64,000 bases of DNA from Saprospiraceae bacterium (GTDB taxonomy: Bacteria > Bacteroidota > Bacteroidia > Chitinophagales > Saprospiraceae), in NCBI GenBank assembly GCA_016714985.1, contig JADKBS010000041.1, positions 1 through 64,000 on the forward strand, in the 5' to 3' direction. The position numbers were made by a program, and so were the translations under genes. A model generated the notes under the pieces. It was not told where the DNA came from. It made no database searches and saw only the letters and a list, made by a program, of their open reading frames with translations. Of this stretch, positions 9,378 to 17,589 are shown piece by piece (position 1 is the first letter of the stretch; each line of letters starts with the position of its first letter).

Positions 9378-10925
9378 TTATAGCTTCACTACCTTCCCAA
9401 CGACGGCCCAATTGGCTGTGCGTATGCTAAGGATATAGGTTCCGGCATTCAGCTTGGACACTGGCAACCCCTCGCTTTGCTCACCTCCAAGCAACTCCTT
9501 GGATTCCTCAAATAACATCCTACCAGAAAGGTCGTGCAGGCTAAAGGATGTTTTGGTCGCATGGGTCAGTTCAAAGTTCACAAGGACTTCGTTTCCAACG
9601 ATTGGATTCGTGAATATACGAAGGTTGGTGATGTCGGCATTGCCTTTCAATAAAGGGGTGCTTCCCGTTGCCCCCACATTGTACCTGGCCATGGATGCCA
9701 TGCCAGAAGTGGTAAACCCAGCGAGCAGCAGTTTGCCATCAGGCAGGGCCAGCATGGTATTGGCACAGTGGTCGGCTTTATCGTCGTAAGTCTTGGCGAT
9801 GCCCCCCGCACCGAATTCCAGGTCGAGGGAGCCATTGCCGATCAGGCGCACCACGACGAAATCTTCCCGCTCGTCCATGCCGGACATGCCACCTATAAGC
9901 AAACTGCCATCCAATTGCAAGGCAAGCCCAGTGGCAAGGCATCCCTCGTTCAAGCTGATTTCAGCCAATCCTTCCTTACCAAAGCCAAAATCGGTCTCGC
10001 CAGTTTGCGTGAATTTCCGAACCTTGAAGGATTGGCCACCAGCTTGTTGGCCGAGGCTCGTGGCCACTACCATACTGCCATCGGCCAGACCTGCCACCCC
10101 ACCTGCGATACCTGCCTCGCCCAGTTGGACGATGAGCTTGCCCTCCATGCCGAAGTAGGGGTCAACCTTGCCATTGTCGAATATGCGGTGAACGACAAGT
10201 GTATTGTTGTAAGGGCAGGAAGCGGCAATCAATAGCCGATTGGGTGCTTGGATGGCGGTCCTGATTTTACTGATAGCTGCTTCACAAGCAAGTGCCAGTA
10301 CTCCTTGCTGCCCAAATTCTTGGTCGAGCGACCCATCAGCCTTGATTTTGACCACATAGACCTCATGGGCATCCAGTTCAGAACTGCCTACCAAGATGAA
10401 GTCGCCATTGTCGAATATATGAATCCGGTCGGACGGCAGGTTGAAAATGCCTGTGCCTTTGTGGAACACACTGCCGTTGTTTCCAAATGTTTCATCAATT
10501 TTTCCATCCGGCAACAACCGCATGATTTTCAACTCGTTGTCGGTGGTGGAATACGTGGTGCTGCCACCCATGGCGAAAACGATTTTGCCATCAGGCTGCA
10601 AGCCACCCATTACGCTGTACTCCGGGAAGTCATCCGAATTGATGGGGGCGGTAGTGCCCGCTTGCCCAAAACTTGCGTCCAAGCTGCCATCATCAAGGTA
10701 ACGGCTGATCTTCAATTCCCCGAACGAGTTCCTGCCAATGGACAGCATCTTGCCATCTGGCTGTGCCAAGAGGCTGAGGAAGTGGTTGTTTTCAAAACCA
10801 AGGGACTGTCGCACATAGCCATTGTCGCCAAATCCGAAGTCAATGATACCGTTCTGGCCATTGACACTGGGGAATATTGCTGCAAGCGCCAAGGCCGAAA
10901 AGAGAAGTCGAAAGCATGTTTTCAT
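9378..10925 (-). CDS. Secreted delta-60 repeat protein with T9SS sorting domain
   Basis: 515 residues with signal peptide (MKTCFRLLFSALALAAIFPSVNG). At least six units of about 55-60 residues carry the delta-60 signature, for example LAQPDGKMLSIG...LDDGSLDASFGQAG, LLPDGKIDETFGNNG, KADGSLDQEFGQQG and GNGSLDLEFGAGG. Such repeats form beta-propeller-like structures in exported proteins. The C-terminus (IFTNPIVGNEVLVNFEL, SLHDLSGRMLFEE, LNAGTYILSIRT, VGKVVKL) is a T9SS type A sorting domain. The role is probably structural or adhesive at the cell surface. The leader region upstream of 10925 carries two strong hairpins (10966-11071). Confidence 0.85.
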   Translation of the reverse strand: MKTCFRLLFSALALAAIFPSVNGQNGIIDFGFGDNGYVRQSLGFENNHFLSLLAQPDGKMLSIGRNSFGELKISRYLDDGSLDASFGQAGTTAPINSDDFPEYSVMGGLQPDGKIVFAMGGSTTYSTTDNELKIMRLLPDGKIDETFGNNGSVFHKGTGIFNLPSDRIHIFDNGDFILVGSSELDAHEVYVVKIKADGSLDQEFGQQGVLALACEAAISKIRTAIQAPNRLLIAASCPYNNTLVVHRIFDNGKVDPYFGMEGKLIVQLGEAGIAGGVAGLADGSMVVATSLGQQAGGQSFKVRKFTQTGETDFGFGKEGLAEISLNEGCLATGLALQLDGSLLIGGMSGMDEREDFVVVRLIGNGSLDLEFGAGGIAKTYDDKADHCANTMLALPDGKLLLAGFTTSGMASMARYNVGATGSTPLLKGNADITNLRIFTNPIVGNEVLVNFELTHATKTSFSLHDLSGRMLFEESKELLGGEQSEGLPVSKLNAGTYILSIRTANWAVVGKVVKL

Positions 10926-10965
10926 AAAAAGCGATTTTAAATATGAAGGTAACTACAAAGGAGGG

Positions 10966-11071
10966 TGAGGGAGGAGAGAGAAAAAATTTCATTTTTTCTC
11001 TCTCCTCCCTCATTTTGGGGTGTTTTTTTGGGAAAAATTTTCAATTTTTTCCAAAAAAGCACTCCCTGCTG
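10966..11071. repeat. Two tandem hairpins between DUF6155 fragment and delta-60 gene
   Basis: Hairpin 1: 22-bp perfect arms 10966-10987 and 10991-11012 with a 3-base loop TTC; the arm is purine-rich (GAGGGAGGAGAGAG...). Hairpin 2: about 11018-11039 against 11043-11066, imperfect and rich in A/T, also centred on TTC. On the minus strand they follow the DUF6155 fragment and precede the delta-60 start by 41 bases, so they could be terminators or leader structures. Confidence 0.7.
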
Positions 11072-11117
11072 AAGTAGTTACAAATGAAAGATAAAATGAA
11101 AGACGGATGGAATATGG

Positions 11118-11285
11118 CTAAGGGTTGGTATAGACACCGGAACTGATGGAGCCCAGTTCCATCTGGTAATAGTACTGTACGTCCTTGAACTTCTTGAACA
11201 ATTTGCTCAATTCCGCTGCCAGTTCCTCCTGTGTTAGCTGCGCAATATGCTTCTCGAATTGCCGCTGCGATAGTTTGCTGCCCAT
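11118..11285 (-). pseudogene. N-terminal fragment of a DUF6155 protein
   Basis: The ATG at 11285 opens 55 codons, MGSKLSQRQFEKHIAQLTQE ... ELSKLFKKFKDVQYYYQMELGS, ending at a TAG. This matches the first third of DUF6155 proteins (usually about 150-180 residues), which start with a short basic segment followed by LxKEEL-like helices and FxxVKEYY. After QMELG the sequence leaves the family (SISSGVYTNP), so the rest has been lost. It is either a decayed gene or, less likely, a small stand-alone protein. Confidence 0.55.
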
Positions 11286-11358
11286 ATAGCTGTTTGGTTA
11301 AACGAAGCACAAAGGTATTTCAAGGGGGTGGTTTTGTCGGCCTTGCAAATGGCAGGAT

Positions 11359-12303
11359 TCAATTCTTCACACACCTGCACGACAGCTTCCAGTCCTGCTC
11401 TGTGCCTTCAAGTATGAGTTGCTTTTCACGCCAAGTATCGAACACGACGGCCATGACGTACTCCCGGTAAGCTTTGGAGGATGACCAATAGCCGCCGAAC
11501 TTGTCAAGGCCATCGAAACGGGTGGCGTCGTGGTAGCCGCTGGCCGTGGCATCAAAGCCCGTGTTGCCGCCCAAGCTGAGGGCGGCCAGCGCCTGTGCGG
11601 GATTGCCCATTACGTCGGGCGGCGTCTTGACGTTGAGTTGGTAGCCCCCTGCGTTCAGGGCGAGGTCTTTCCATTCGGTGGTGGAGGGTAGGTGCCAGCC
11701 TTCGGGGCAGGCGGAGAAGGCATCCTGCCAAGGGTAGAGCCTGCCATGCTCGTTGCAGTTGGCCGGGTCGTCGGCGTAGCAGGCGGCATTGGGCGTTTGG
11801 AAGCGGAGGTTCTCGGCCATCCAAGTATGGCCAGCAAGGCGGACGGTGCGGTAGCGCTGTCCGTCCCTTGGGTCGGTGAAGCTATCGGCGCGCTGCTCGT
11901 TGGTGGGCAAGGCGGCTACACCCGCTGCGGCCACTTCCGACTTGTTTTTTCCAAAGAAAAGAAAGGCCACGAGGCCAATGGCGGCAATCCCCCCGACAGT
12001 TGGCCAAAGCCATTTGGGCTGGGTGCTGGCTTTGGCAGGTTTCAGATCGCCTTCCGTCAGGTCGCCAATGGTGTCGAGCAGTCCCTCGAAGATTTGATTG
12101 CGCCGCAGTTCGGCGTCCTCCCGTGCGATGGTGCCCTTGGTCATTTCCCGCTCCAGTTCTTCCCAGCGGGCTTGGAGCATGAGCACGTCCTTTTGGCGGT
12201 TGGCACCTGTGGGCAGGGCGGCTTTCAGCTTCGCAATGGCGGCTTCTGGGTCTTGGACTAGCAGTTCCCTGATTTCGTGGCGGAGGGCTTCGATTGGCTG
12301 CAT
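11359..12303 (-). CDS. EAD11-like domain, membrane span and Fib_succ_major-type C-terminal domain
   Basis: 314 residues. Residues 1-85 (IEALRHEIRELLVQDPEAAI, DVLMLQARWEELEREMTKGT, RNQIFEGLLDTIGDL) fit effector-associated domain 11, a helical adaptor domain that links partner proteins in bacterial conflict systems. A single membrane span follows at about 97-118 (LWPTVGGIAAIGLVAFLFFG). Residues 145-314 carry the Fibrobacter-succinogenes-major-type domain: TWMAENLRFQ, LYPWQDAFSACPEGWHLPS, TEWKDLAL, ending LSCRCVKN. The topology suggests an inner-membrane protein with the adaptor in the cytoplasm and the C-type-lectin-like domain outside. It is transcribed divergently from the second EAD11-like gene with 153 bp between, which supports a shared role. 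Confidence 0.75.
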   Translation of the reverse strand: MQPIEALRHEIRELLVQDPEAAIAKLKAALPTGANRQKDVLMLQARWEELEREMTKGTIAREDAELRRNQIFEGLLDTIGDLTEGDLKPAKASTQPKWLWPTVGGIAAIGLVAFLFFGKNKSEVAAAGVAALPTNEQRADSFTDPRDGQRYRTVRLAGHTWMAENLRFQTPNAACYADDPANCNEHGRLYPWQDAFSACPEGWHLPSTTEWKDLALNAGGYQLNVKTPPDVMGNPAQALAALSLGGNTGFDATASGYHDATRFDGLDKFGGYWSSSKAYREYVMAVVFDTWREKQLILEGTEQDWKLSCRCVKN

Positions 12304-12456
12304 ATTGAATGGTTGGTTTTATGGAGGCGAAAATAGGCAAATGGTCTGAGTTTGTGCATTTGATATTGAGCGGGCAACTTTGGGGTAGTACAGCAAACTG
12401 GTAGGCAATCACACTAAAAATACTTTTACATTTACCCCATTAAAAACCCTTATCCT

Positions 12457-13677
12457 ATGCCCTCAAAAGCTGCATTAAAGGAACTCATCTCACAAGGCAA
12501 CACCAAACTGGCCATTCAGGCCATGCTCGACACCACCAAATTGCACAGTGATGGTGAGTTGCACAATGCCATCGTCCAAATTTCCAACCGGTACGAAAAA
12601 ATGAAGCGGGAGGAAATGCTTGGCATCACCGACCGGGACGACCTCAACCGGGAATCAGCCAATATCAATTTGGCATTGTTGGGTTTTATAGACCAGTTGC
12701 ACAGTGGCCAAGCTGCTGTTGCTTCCCAAACCGTCATTCTGCCTTCAATTACGCCACCGCTAAGTGGTACGGGCACTGGCAACCCAACTTTTACGGGTAC
12801 TGGTGATGGGGGAGGCGCTGGCAGGACAACGGGCACCGGGGATGGTGGCGGTCAGAAACCCAGCAACATCGCATGGATTGTCGGCTTGGCCCTGCTGGTC
12901 GGCATGGTACTGCTGCTGGTGTTCGTGCCCTGTCCGACGGATGCGCAGTTCTTTGCATTCCGCTTGTTGCTGGCCTTGGCGGCGGGCGGCTTGGCGACCT
13001 TGCTCCCCGGCATGTTCGGACTGGATTTGAACAATGGCACCAAAGCGGCAGGAGCCTTAGGCATCATGGTGTTGATTTATCTGGTGAACCCAGGGACGCT
13101 GGCTGGTGGGGGGAAATGCGACGAAGGCCCGTTCAATTTTACGGTCAGGCTGGTCAAGCCCAACAACATGGCCAATTATCCTCCGCTCAAGGGTGGCACC
13201 CTAAAAATCTGGGTGGTTGACCGCTATGAAAAACCGGAACTCAACACTGACTTGGTGGCAGAGGTAAAGGCCATCCCCAATGTGCAGGACGGCAATATGG
13301 TGGATGCCTATCTGGAAGGGGCTACCTATTGGAAATTAGAAAAAGACTCCGTGCGCCTCTCCAAACTGTCTCAAACGCTGAACGTGGTACCCGACGGCAG
13401 CTTGGACACGCTCTATGGTAAAACCTTGATGAACGATAATCCCGTTGTTGGTGTCCAAATCGAAGTGGAAGGAGGACTGAGCGGCGTTTCGGATGCCAAT
13501 GGGAAGTTTGTCGTGCCCATTCCTTTAATGAAGCAAAAGGAGGTGCTGCTGGTAAGTGCCTTCAAGGAGGGCTACGGCAGGGTAGAGGAGCGCCACAACC
13601 CCGCCAGCGGCGAGAAAGTGCTTGATCTGACGATGACCAAGAAAGCGGCTTCCACCAAGTACGGGAAGCAAAAATAA
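12457..13677 (+). CDS. EAD11-like domain membrane protein with carboxypeptidase-regulatory-like C-terminus
   Basis: 406 residues. Residues 4-82 (AALKELISQGNTKLAIQAM, IVQISNRYEKMKREEMLG, NLALLGFIDQL) are a second EAD11-like domain. A Gly/Thr-rich linker (about 100-135) follows, then three membrane segments at about 137-157, 167-189 and 197-214. The C-terminal half (220-406) has two beta-rich parts; the last, NDNPVVGVQIEVEG...GVSDANGKFVVPIP, is a carboxypeptidase-regulatory-like fold. The next gene starts 86 bases downstream across a hairpin and begins with a similar domain, so the two are probably co-transcribed. The adaptor presumably recruits a cytoplasmic effector; none is encoded next to it except the TPR protein and, 5 kb away, the CHAT protein. 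Confidence 0.75.
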   Translation: MPSKAALKELISQGNTKLAIQAMLDTTKLHSDGELHNAIVQISNRYEKMKREEMLGITDRDDLNRESANINLALLGFIDQLHSGQAAVASQTVILPSITPPLSGTGTGNPTFTGTGDGGGAGRTTGTGDGGGQKPSNIAWIVGLALLVGMVLLLVFVPCPTDAQFFAFRLLLALAAGGLATLLPGMFGLDLNNGTKAAGALGIMVLIYLVNPGTLAGGGKCDEGPFNFTVRLVKPNNMANYPPLKGGTLKIWVVDRYEKPELNTDLVAEVKAIPNVQDGNMVDAYLEGATYWKLEKDSVRLSKLSQTLNVVPDGSLDTLYGKTLMNDNPVVGVQIEVEGGLSGVSDANGKFVVPIPLMKQKEVLLVSAFKEGYGRVEERHNPASGEKVLDLTMTKKAASTKYGKQK

Positions 13678-13683
13678 CTCAAC

Positions 13684-13757
13684 GGTACTCTGAAACCCCA
13701 GTTTCGGAGCAACGATACTGAACCAAACCACCGCCCGAACTGGGGTTCCGGCGTACC
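13684..13757 (+). promoter_or_regulatory. Intergenic hairpin between EAD11 gene and TPR gene
   Basis: GGTAC (13684-13688) and GAAACCCCAGTTTCGG (13692-13707) face CCGAACTGGGGTTCC (13735-13749) and GTACC (13753-13757). There is no T-run. It ends 6 bases before the ATG at 13764 and could attenuate or protect the downstream message. Confidence 0.5.
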
Positions 13758-13763
13758 GATGCC

Positions 13764-15923
13764 ATGAAACTACTCCCCGGACTTCTCTTTTTCCTTGCCC
13801 TGCCGATGCTGGCGCAACAGAATAGCATACTGCGTGGTGTCGTCACCTACCAGAACACTGGGAAACCCATCAAAGGCGTCAAAATCTCGGAACTCGGCGT
13901 GGCAAGCTCCAGCATCACTGATGACGATGGGGCATTCGAACTTAAACTCCCCGGCAAGAAACCCGGTGACGTGGTCACGCTTTTTGCCCGCTTGGACGGG
14001 CACGAGGTTGTAGGCAAGCTCAATAACACCAACTTCTCCGAAGCCATCCGCACCGACCCAACCCAACTGGTGACCGTGGTAATGGTGCGCACGACTGACC
14101 GTAAGGCCAACGAAGACAAGCTGCGCAATACCATTGACAAGCGCCTTAGCGAGCAGAACCAGCAAATCAACGCGATGCTCGCCAAGTTGGACAGCCTGAG
14201 CACCAACCCCGAAGAGCGCAAGGCCCTCTCCGAGCAGATTCAGGCATTGAGCAAGGAAGTGGAAATGCTCACTGCCAGCCGGGACGAATTGGTGAAGCGC
14301 ATGGCCGAAACCGACCTCAGCCAAGCCTCAGCAATGGTGAAAAAAGCCTTCGAGGAATTCGACAAGGGCAATATCAAGGAAGCCATTGCCCTGATGCCGG
14401 ACGATAAATTGGATGCCTTCATGGCTTCTGCAAGGGATGCTTTCCGGCTAGGGGTGGAGAATTATATGGTGAAGGCGAGGTTTTTGGTGGCGGATTTGAA
14501 GTTTGGGGAGGCGAAGGAGAATTATAGGAAGGCGATTAGGGAGGATAGCATGAATTTGGAGAATTTGTGGGAGGTGGCGTATTTTTTACAAGAACAGAAT
14601 GATTACCAGTCAGCTATTTGGCTTTTTAAAAGGGCTCTGACTTTACCGATTACAGAAAGAGATAGTGCTGGTATATTGAACAACTTGGGAACTTTATTGA
14701 GAGGTAACATTTTGGCAGCCGAAAATCCCAACGAAGAAGCAGAGGTCTCTTTCAGAAAAGCATTGGATATCCAAAGGAGAATAGCGGCTAAAAATCCCGA
14801 GGCTTTTATGCCAGAATTGGCAGGTACATTAAACAACTTAGGCCTTTTGTTGAATGCCAATGATTCATTTACAGAGGCTGAAAAATCTTTTGATGAAGCA
14901 TTGAAAATATTAAGGAAATTAGTGGATAGAAATCCTAAAATGTATCTTTTACCATTGGCAAAGACTCTGCACCATCTTGGAAATTTAAAGACCGATATAG
15001 AAAATTATGATGAAGCTGAAAAATTCTATAAAGAAGCTCTGAGTATAAAGAGAAAATTAGCAGAAAAGAATCCAGGTACTCATCTTCTTTCATTAGCTGC
15101 AACCTATAGCAGTCTTGGAATACTTTATCAAAAAAAGCAGTCCTATTTAAAAGCTGATTCAGCCTATCAAGTATCGTTAATAATTTACAAAGAACTTGCG
15201 GCTATGAACCCCAATGCATACAATCTTGAAGTATGCTTAACTAATTTAAATTATGCAAAGTTTAAGAGAGAATTGATGCTAAAGACTTTTGATGTAAAAT
15301 ATAAAAATGAAGCTATACATCTGCTTCAAGATAATTTATTAAGGCTAATGAATTTTACAACCTTTCATCAAAGAGCTTGGTTGTATCAAGTTGACACTGA
15401 GGCATTAATGGATAACCTCAATGGCTTCACCCCCGAAAAACTCCGCTTCGACGCAACCATTGACAAGATAGCCCTCCACGAAAGAGAAATCCAAAAAGAA
15501 CCAACCCCCAGCATCAAGGTGCAAAAACAGCGGGAACTCCTACAACAGCTTCAAACTGCGATAAAGGATGCAAGCCCTGAGTCACAACGGCTCTTAACAG
15601 GCTATTACATCCAAGCGCAGGGTAGTCTCACTTGGTATTTGATGCTGAACAACGAACCAAAAGAAGCGGAGGAATTGGCCCGGCAGGTATTGAGATACAC
15701 TGATTATGGAGATATGGAATGGGTCAACTCGAACCTCGCCCTCGCCCTCCTCTACCAAGGCAAATGGGACGATGCCAAAGGCATTTACACCTACTACAAA
15801 GGCAATCCCTACGACAAAGCACGCAACTGGACAGAAGTCTTCCTGCAAGACCTCGACGACCTCGAAGCCGCTGGCGTTAAACACCCCGATGTGGCCAAGG
15901 CAAGGGCGCTGCTGCGGGAATAA
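13764..15923 (+). CDS. Large TPR protein with N-terminal carboxypeptidase-regulatory-like domain
   Basis: 719 residues. A signal peptide (MKLLPGLLFFLALPMLAQ) precedes a regulatory-like beta domain (RGVVTYQNTGKPIKGVKISE...SSSITDDDGAFELKLPG, residues 18-110). A coiled coil (about 115-190: KLRNTIDKRLSEQNQQINAM, LSEQIQALSKEVEML) comes next. Tetratricopeptide repeats then run from about 205 to 500 (for example AGTLNNLGLLLNANDSFTEA, AKTLHHLGNLKTDIENYDEA, AATYSSLGILYQKKQSYLKA). The remaining 220 residues are helical and unassigned. The TPR units are close to the NB-ARC/kinesin-like class seen in conflict systems. The stretch 14450-15420 differs sharply in codon and base use from its flanks. Operon with the EAD11 gene upstream. 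Confidence 0.8.
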   Translation: MKLLPGLLFFLALPMLAQQNSILRGVVTYQNTGKPIKGVKISELGVASSSITDDDGAFELKLPGKKPGDVVTLFARLDGHEVVGKLNNTNFSEAIRTDPTQLVTVVMVRTTDRKANEDKLRNTIDKRLSEQNQQINAMLAKLDSLSTNPEERKALSEQIQALSKEVEMLTASRDELVKRMAETDLSQASAMVKKAFEEFDKGNIKEAIALMPDDKLDAFMASARDAFRLGVENYMVKARFLVADLKFGEAKENYRKAIREDSMNLENLWEVAYFLQEQNDYQSAIWLFKRALTLPITERDSAGILNNLGTLLRGNILAAENPNEEAEVSFRKALDIQRRIAAKNPEAFMPELAGTLNNLGLLLNANDSFTEAEKSFDEALKILRKLVDRNPKMYLLPLAKTLHHLGNLKTDIENYDEAEKFYKEALSIKRKLAEKNPGTHLLSLAATYSSLGILYQKKQSYLKADSAYQVSLIIYKELAAMNPNAYNLEVCLTNLNYAKFKRELMLKTFDVKYKNEAIHLLQDNLLRLMNFTTFHQRAWLYQVDTEALMDNLNGFTPEKLRFDATIDKIALHEREIQKEPTPSIKVQKQRELLQQLQTAIKDASPESQRLLTGYYIQAQGSLTWYLMLNNEPKEAEELARQVLRYTDYGDMEWVNSNLALALLYQGKWDDAKGIYTYYKGNPYDKARNWTEVFLQDLDDLEAAGVKHPDVAKARALLRE

Positions 15924-15938
15924 AGTAGAAGCGGCCAA

Positions 15939-15971
15939 AGACCTGCCAAGTTTCAAAAACTTGGCAGGTCT
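15939..15971. terminator. Terminator hairpin after the TPR gene
   Basis: Perfect 15-bp stem AGACCTGCCAAGTTT / AAACTTGGCAGGTCT with loop CAA, 16 bases past the stop; no T-run. The same AGACCT core recurs in the hairpin at 44408-44432. Confidence 0.65.
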
Positions 15972-16116
15972 GAGCAGCCGACCCAACCAAATTCAAAAAA
16001 ACTTCCCCCTCCCTTCCAACCATCTCACCTTCCCTGCATCCCTAATACGGAAAGTTTAAAGAACTTCGCCAACCCCAAGTATCAAGTATCAAAAACCCAG
16101 CATTCAGCTCCCACGA

Positions 16117-16665
16117 TTGACGGCAACGGAAAACATAACGGAACAAGACCTCGTGCGGCACTGCATTGCCGGGCAGGTGGCGGCACAGCGGGCACTCTAT
16201 ACCCGTTATGTGGGCGCCATGTTCCATACCGTGCTGCGGTTGGTGGGCAACCGGCAGGATGCCGAAGACCTCACACAGGAGGTCTTCGTAAAGGTCTTCC
16301 AACGGCTGGACAGCTTTCGGGGAGAGAGCACCTTGGGCGCATGGATCAAGCGCATCGCCGTGAACGCCGCCCTGAACTACTTGCGCACCGCCGACCGTCT
16401 GCGCATGGTGACATACGAGGGTCAGCAGCCTGAGTCGAACGAAACCGTGGACGAGGAAAGCTGGGCACACGACATCCGCCGCATACATGAGACGATTAAA
16501 ACGCTGCCCGACGGCTGCCGAACGGTCTTCTGCCTGCACCTGCTGGAAGGCTATCGGCACCAAGACGTGGCGCAAATGCTCGGCATCACCGAAAGCACCT
16601 CGAAAACGCAGTACATGCGGGCGAAGCGGCTGGTGAGGGAGGTTTTGGGGCAATTGAGCGGTTAG
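16117..16665 (+). CDS. ECF-family RNA polymerase sigma factor
   Basis: 182 residues. Region 2 is clear (ALYTRYVGAMFHTVLRLVGN, DAEDLTQEVFVKVFQRLDSF, WIKRIAVNAALNYLR), as is region 4 (IKTLPDGCRTVFCLHLLEGY, QDVAQMLGITESTSKTQYMR). It would direct RNA polymerase to a small regulon and is controlled by the anti-sigma-like gene that follows 210 bases downstream. No ATG is available before region 2; TTG at 16117 fits the usual N-terminal length, so the start is a TTG. With the next two genes it forms the sigma / anti-sigma / exported protein arrangement common in Bacteroidota. Confidence 0.9.
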   Translation: MTATENITEQDLVRHCIAGQVAAQRALYTRYVGAMFHTVLRLVGNRQDAEDLTQEVFVKVFQRLDSFRGESTLGAWIKRIAVNAALNYLRTADRLRMVTYEGQQPESNETVDEESWAHDIRRIHETIKTLPDGCRTVFCLHLLEGYRHQDVAQMLGITESTSKTQYMRAKRLVREVLGQLSG

Positions 16666-16690
16666 CTTGCGAAAACATCAGCGCTTTTAT

Positions 16691-16847
16691 TTGATTGATG
16701 ATTGGCGATTACATGATTAAATGATTGTTGATGGAATGGAAGATGTACGGTTTTCGATCGTTGAAATCAACCATCGAATTTCCAAACATCCCAAATAACA
16801 TCAACAATCAACAATCAACAATCATGTAATCTTGAATCGTCAATCAA
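16691..16847. repeat. Long inverted repeat with tandem ATCAACA motif
   Basis: The left arm 16691-16732 (TTGATTGATGATTGGCGATT...) and right arm 16814-16847 are reverse complements apart from a 4-base insertion and a few mismatches. Between them lie several copies of AATCAAC. It occupies most of the 210-bp gap between sigma and anti-sigma genes and ends 29 bases before the anti-sigma ATG, so the transcript leader could fold strongly. Confidence 0.65.
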
Positions 16848-16875
16848 ATAATATGACATATAGCATTGACGGAAG

Positions 16876-17589
16876 ATGAACCAATTAGAAAAATACATCC
16901 TCGAACATCGGGACGAACTCGACCGCATGGAGGCCGTGCCGGAGGAGGCGATGTGGCAGCGGATACGTGCCAAACAAGTGCCGCCGCCACCGCTTTCCAA
17001 GAACGGCTTAAACTTGAAACGGCTGTCCATCGCAGGCCTCGTGCTGGCATTGGCAGGGTGGGGGCTTTGGTTTTTCTTCTCAAAGATGGAACCTGCCACT
17101 ACCTCGCCGCCGCAAACCCCACCGCCAAAGGTGCAGATGCCCATTGCGGAGCAACAAAAACTGTAAGCAGAAGAGCAAGCACCCGTTGCGGAGCAACAAA
17201 AAGAGACGCTGCAACCGCCCGCCGTGGTGCAGGCTGCGCCGAAGGTGAAACAACGCATTGCGAAGCAACCAAAGGCAAAAACCGCCGAGGTGCCGCCGAC
17301 AATGGTATCGGAAGACGAGCGGCGAATGCAGCAATTGGTGGCACAGAAGCAGCGGGAAATCGGCCTCGACACCCTCGACCGGGCGGCCTATGCCGACTTG
17401 CTGCGGGAGCTGGACGAACTGGAAATCACGGTACAGGAGGCCCGTCGTGACCTCGGCAGCGGGCCTCAGCGGGAGCGCCTGATGGAGACGCTCATCCGCT
17501 ACTACGAGCTGAAAATCAAGATTTTAGAGCAAATCAATTACGAAATCAATAAAAAAGAATACCATGAAGCTTTGGAAAAAAGGATTTAA
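16876..17589 (+). pseudogene. Anti-sigma-like membrane protein with one in-frame stop
   Basis: The ATG at 16876 opens a cytoplasmic helix (MNQLEKYILEHRDELDRME, PEEAMWQRIRAKQ) and a membrane span at about 51-69 (IAGLVLALAGWGLWFFF). A Pro/Gln-rich linker follows. A TAA at 17164-17166 interrupts the linker (QMPIAEQQKL-stop-AEEQAPVAEQQKE). The same frame then stays open to 17589 with a periplasmic helical part (MQQLVAQKQREIGLDTLDRA, YADLLRELDELEI, LIRYYELKIKILEQI). Read through, the protein is 237 residues, usual for Bacteroidota anti-sigma proteins. Repeated EEQAPVAEQQK-like units flank the stop. The 3' end overlaps the next gene by 26 bases. Confidence 0.75.
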
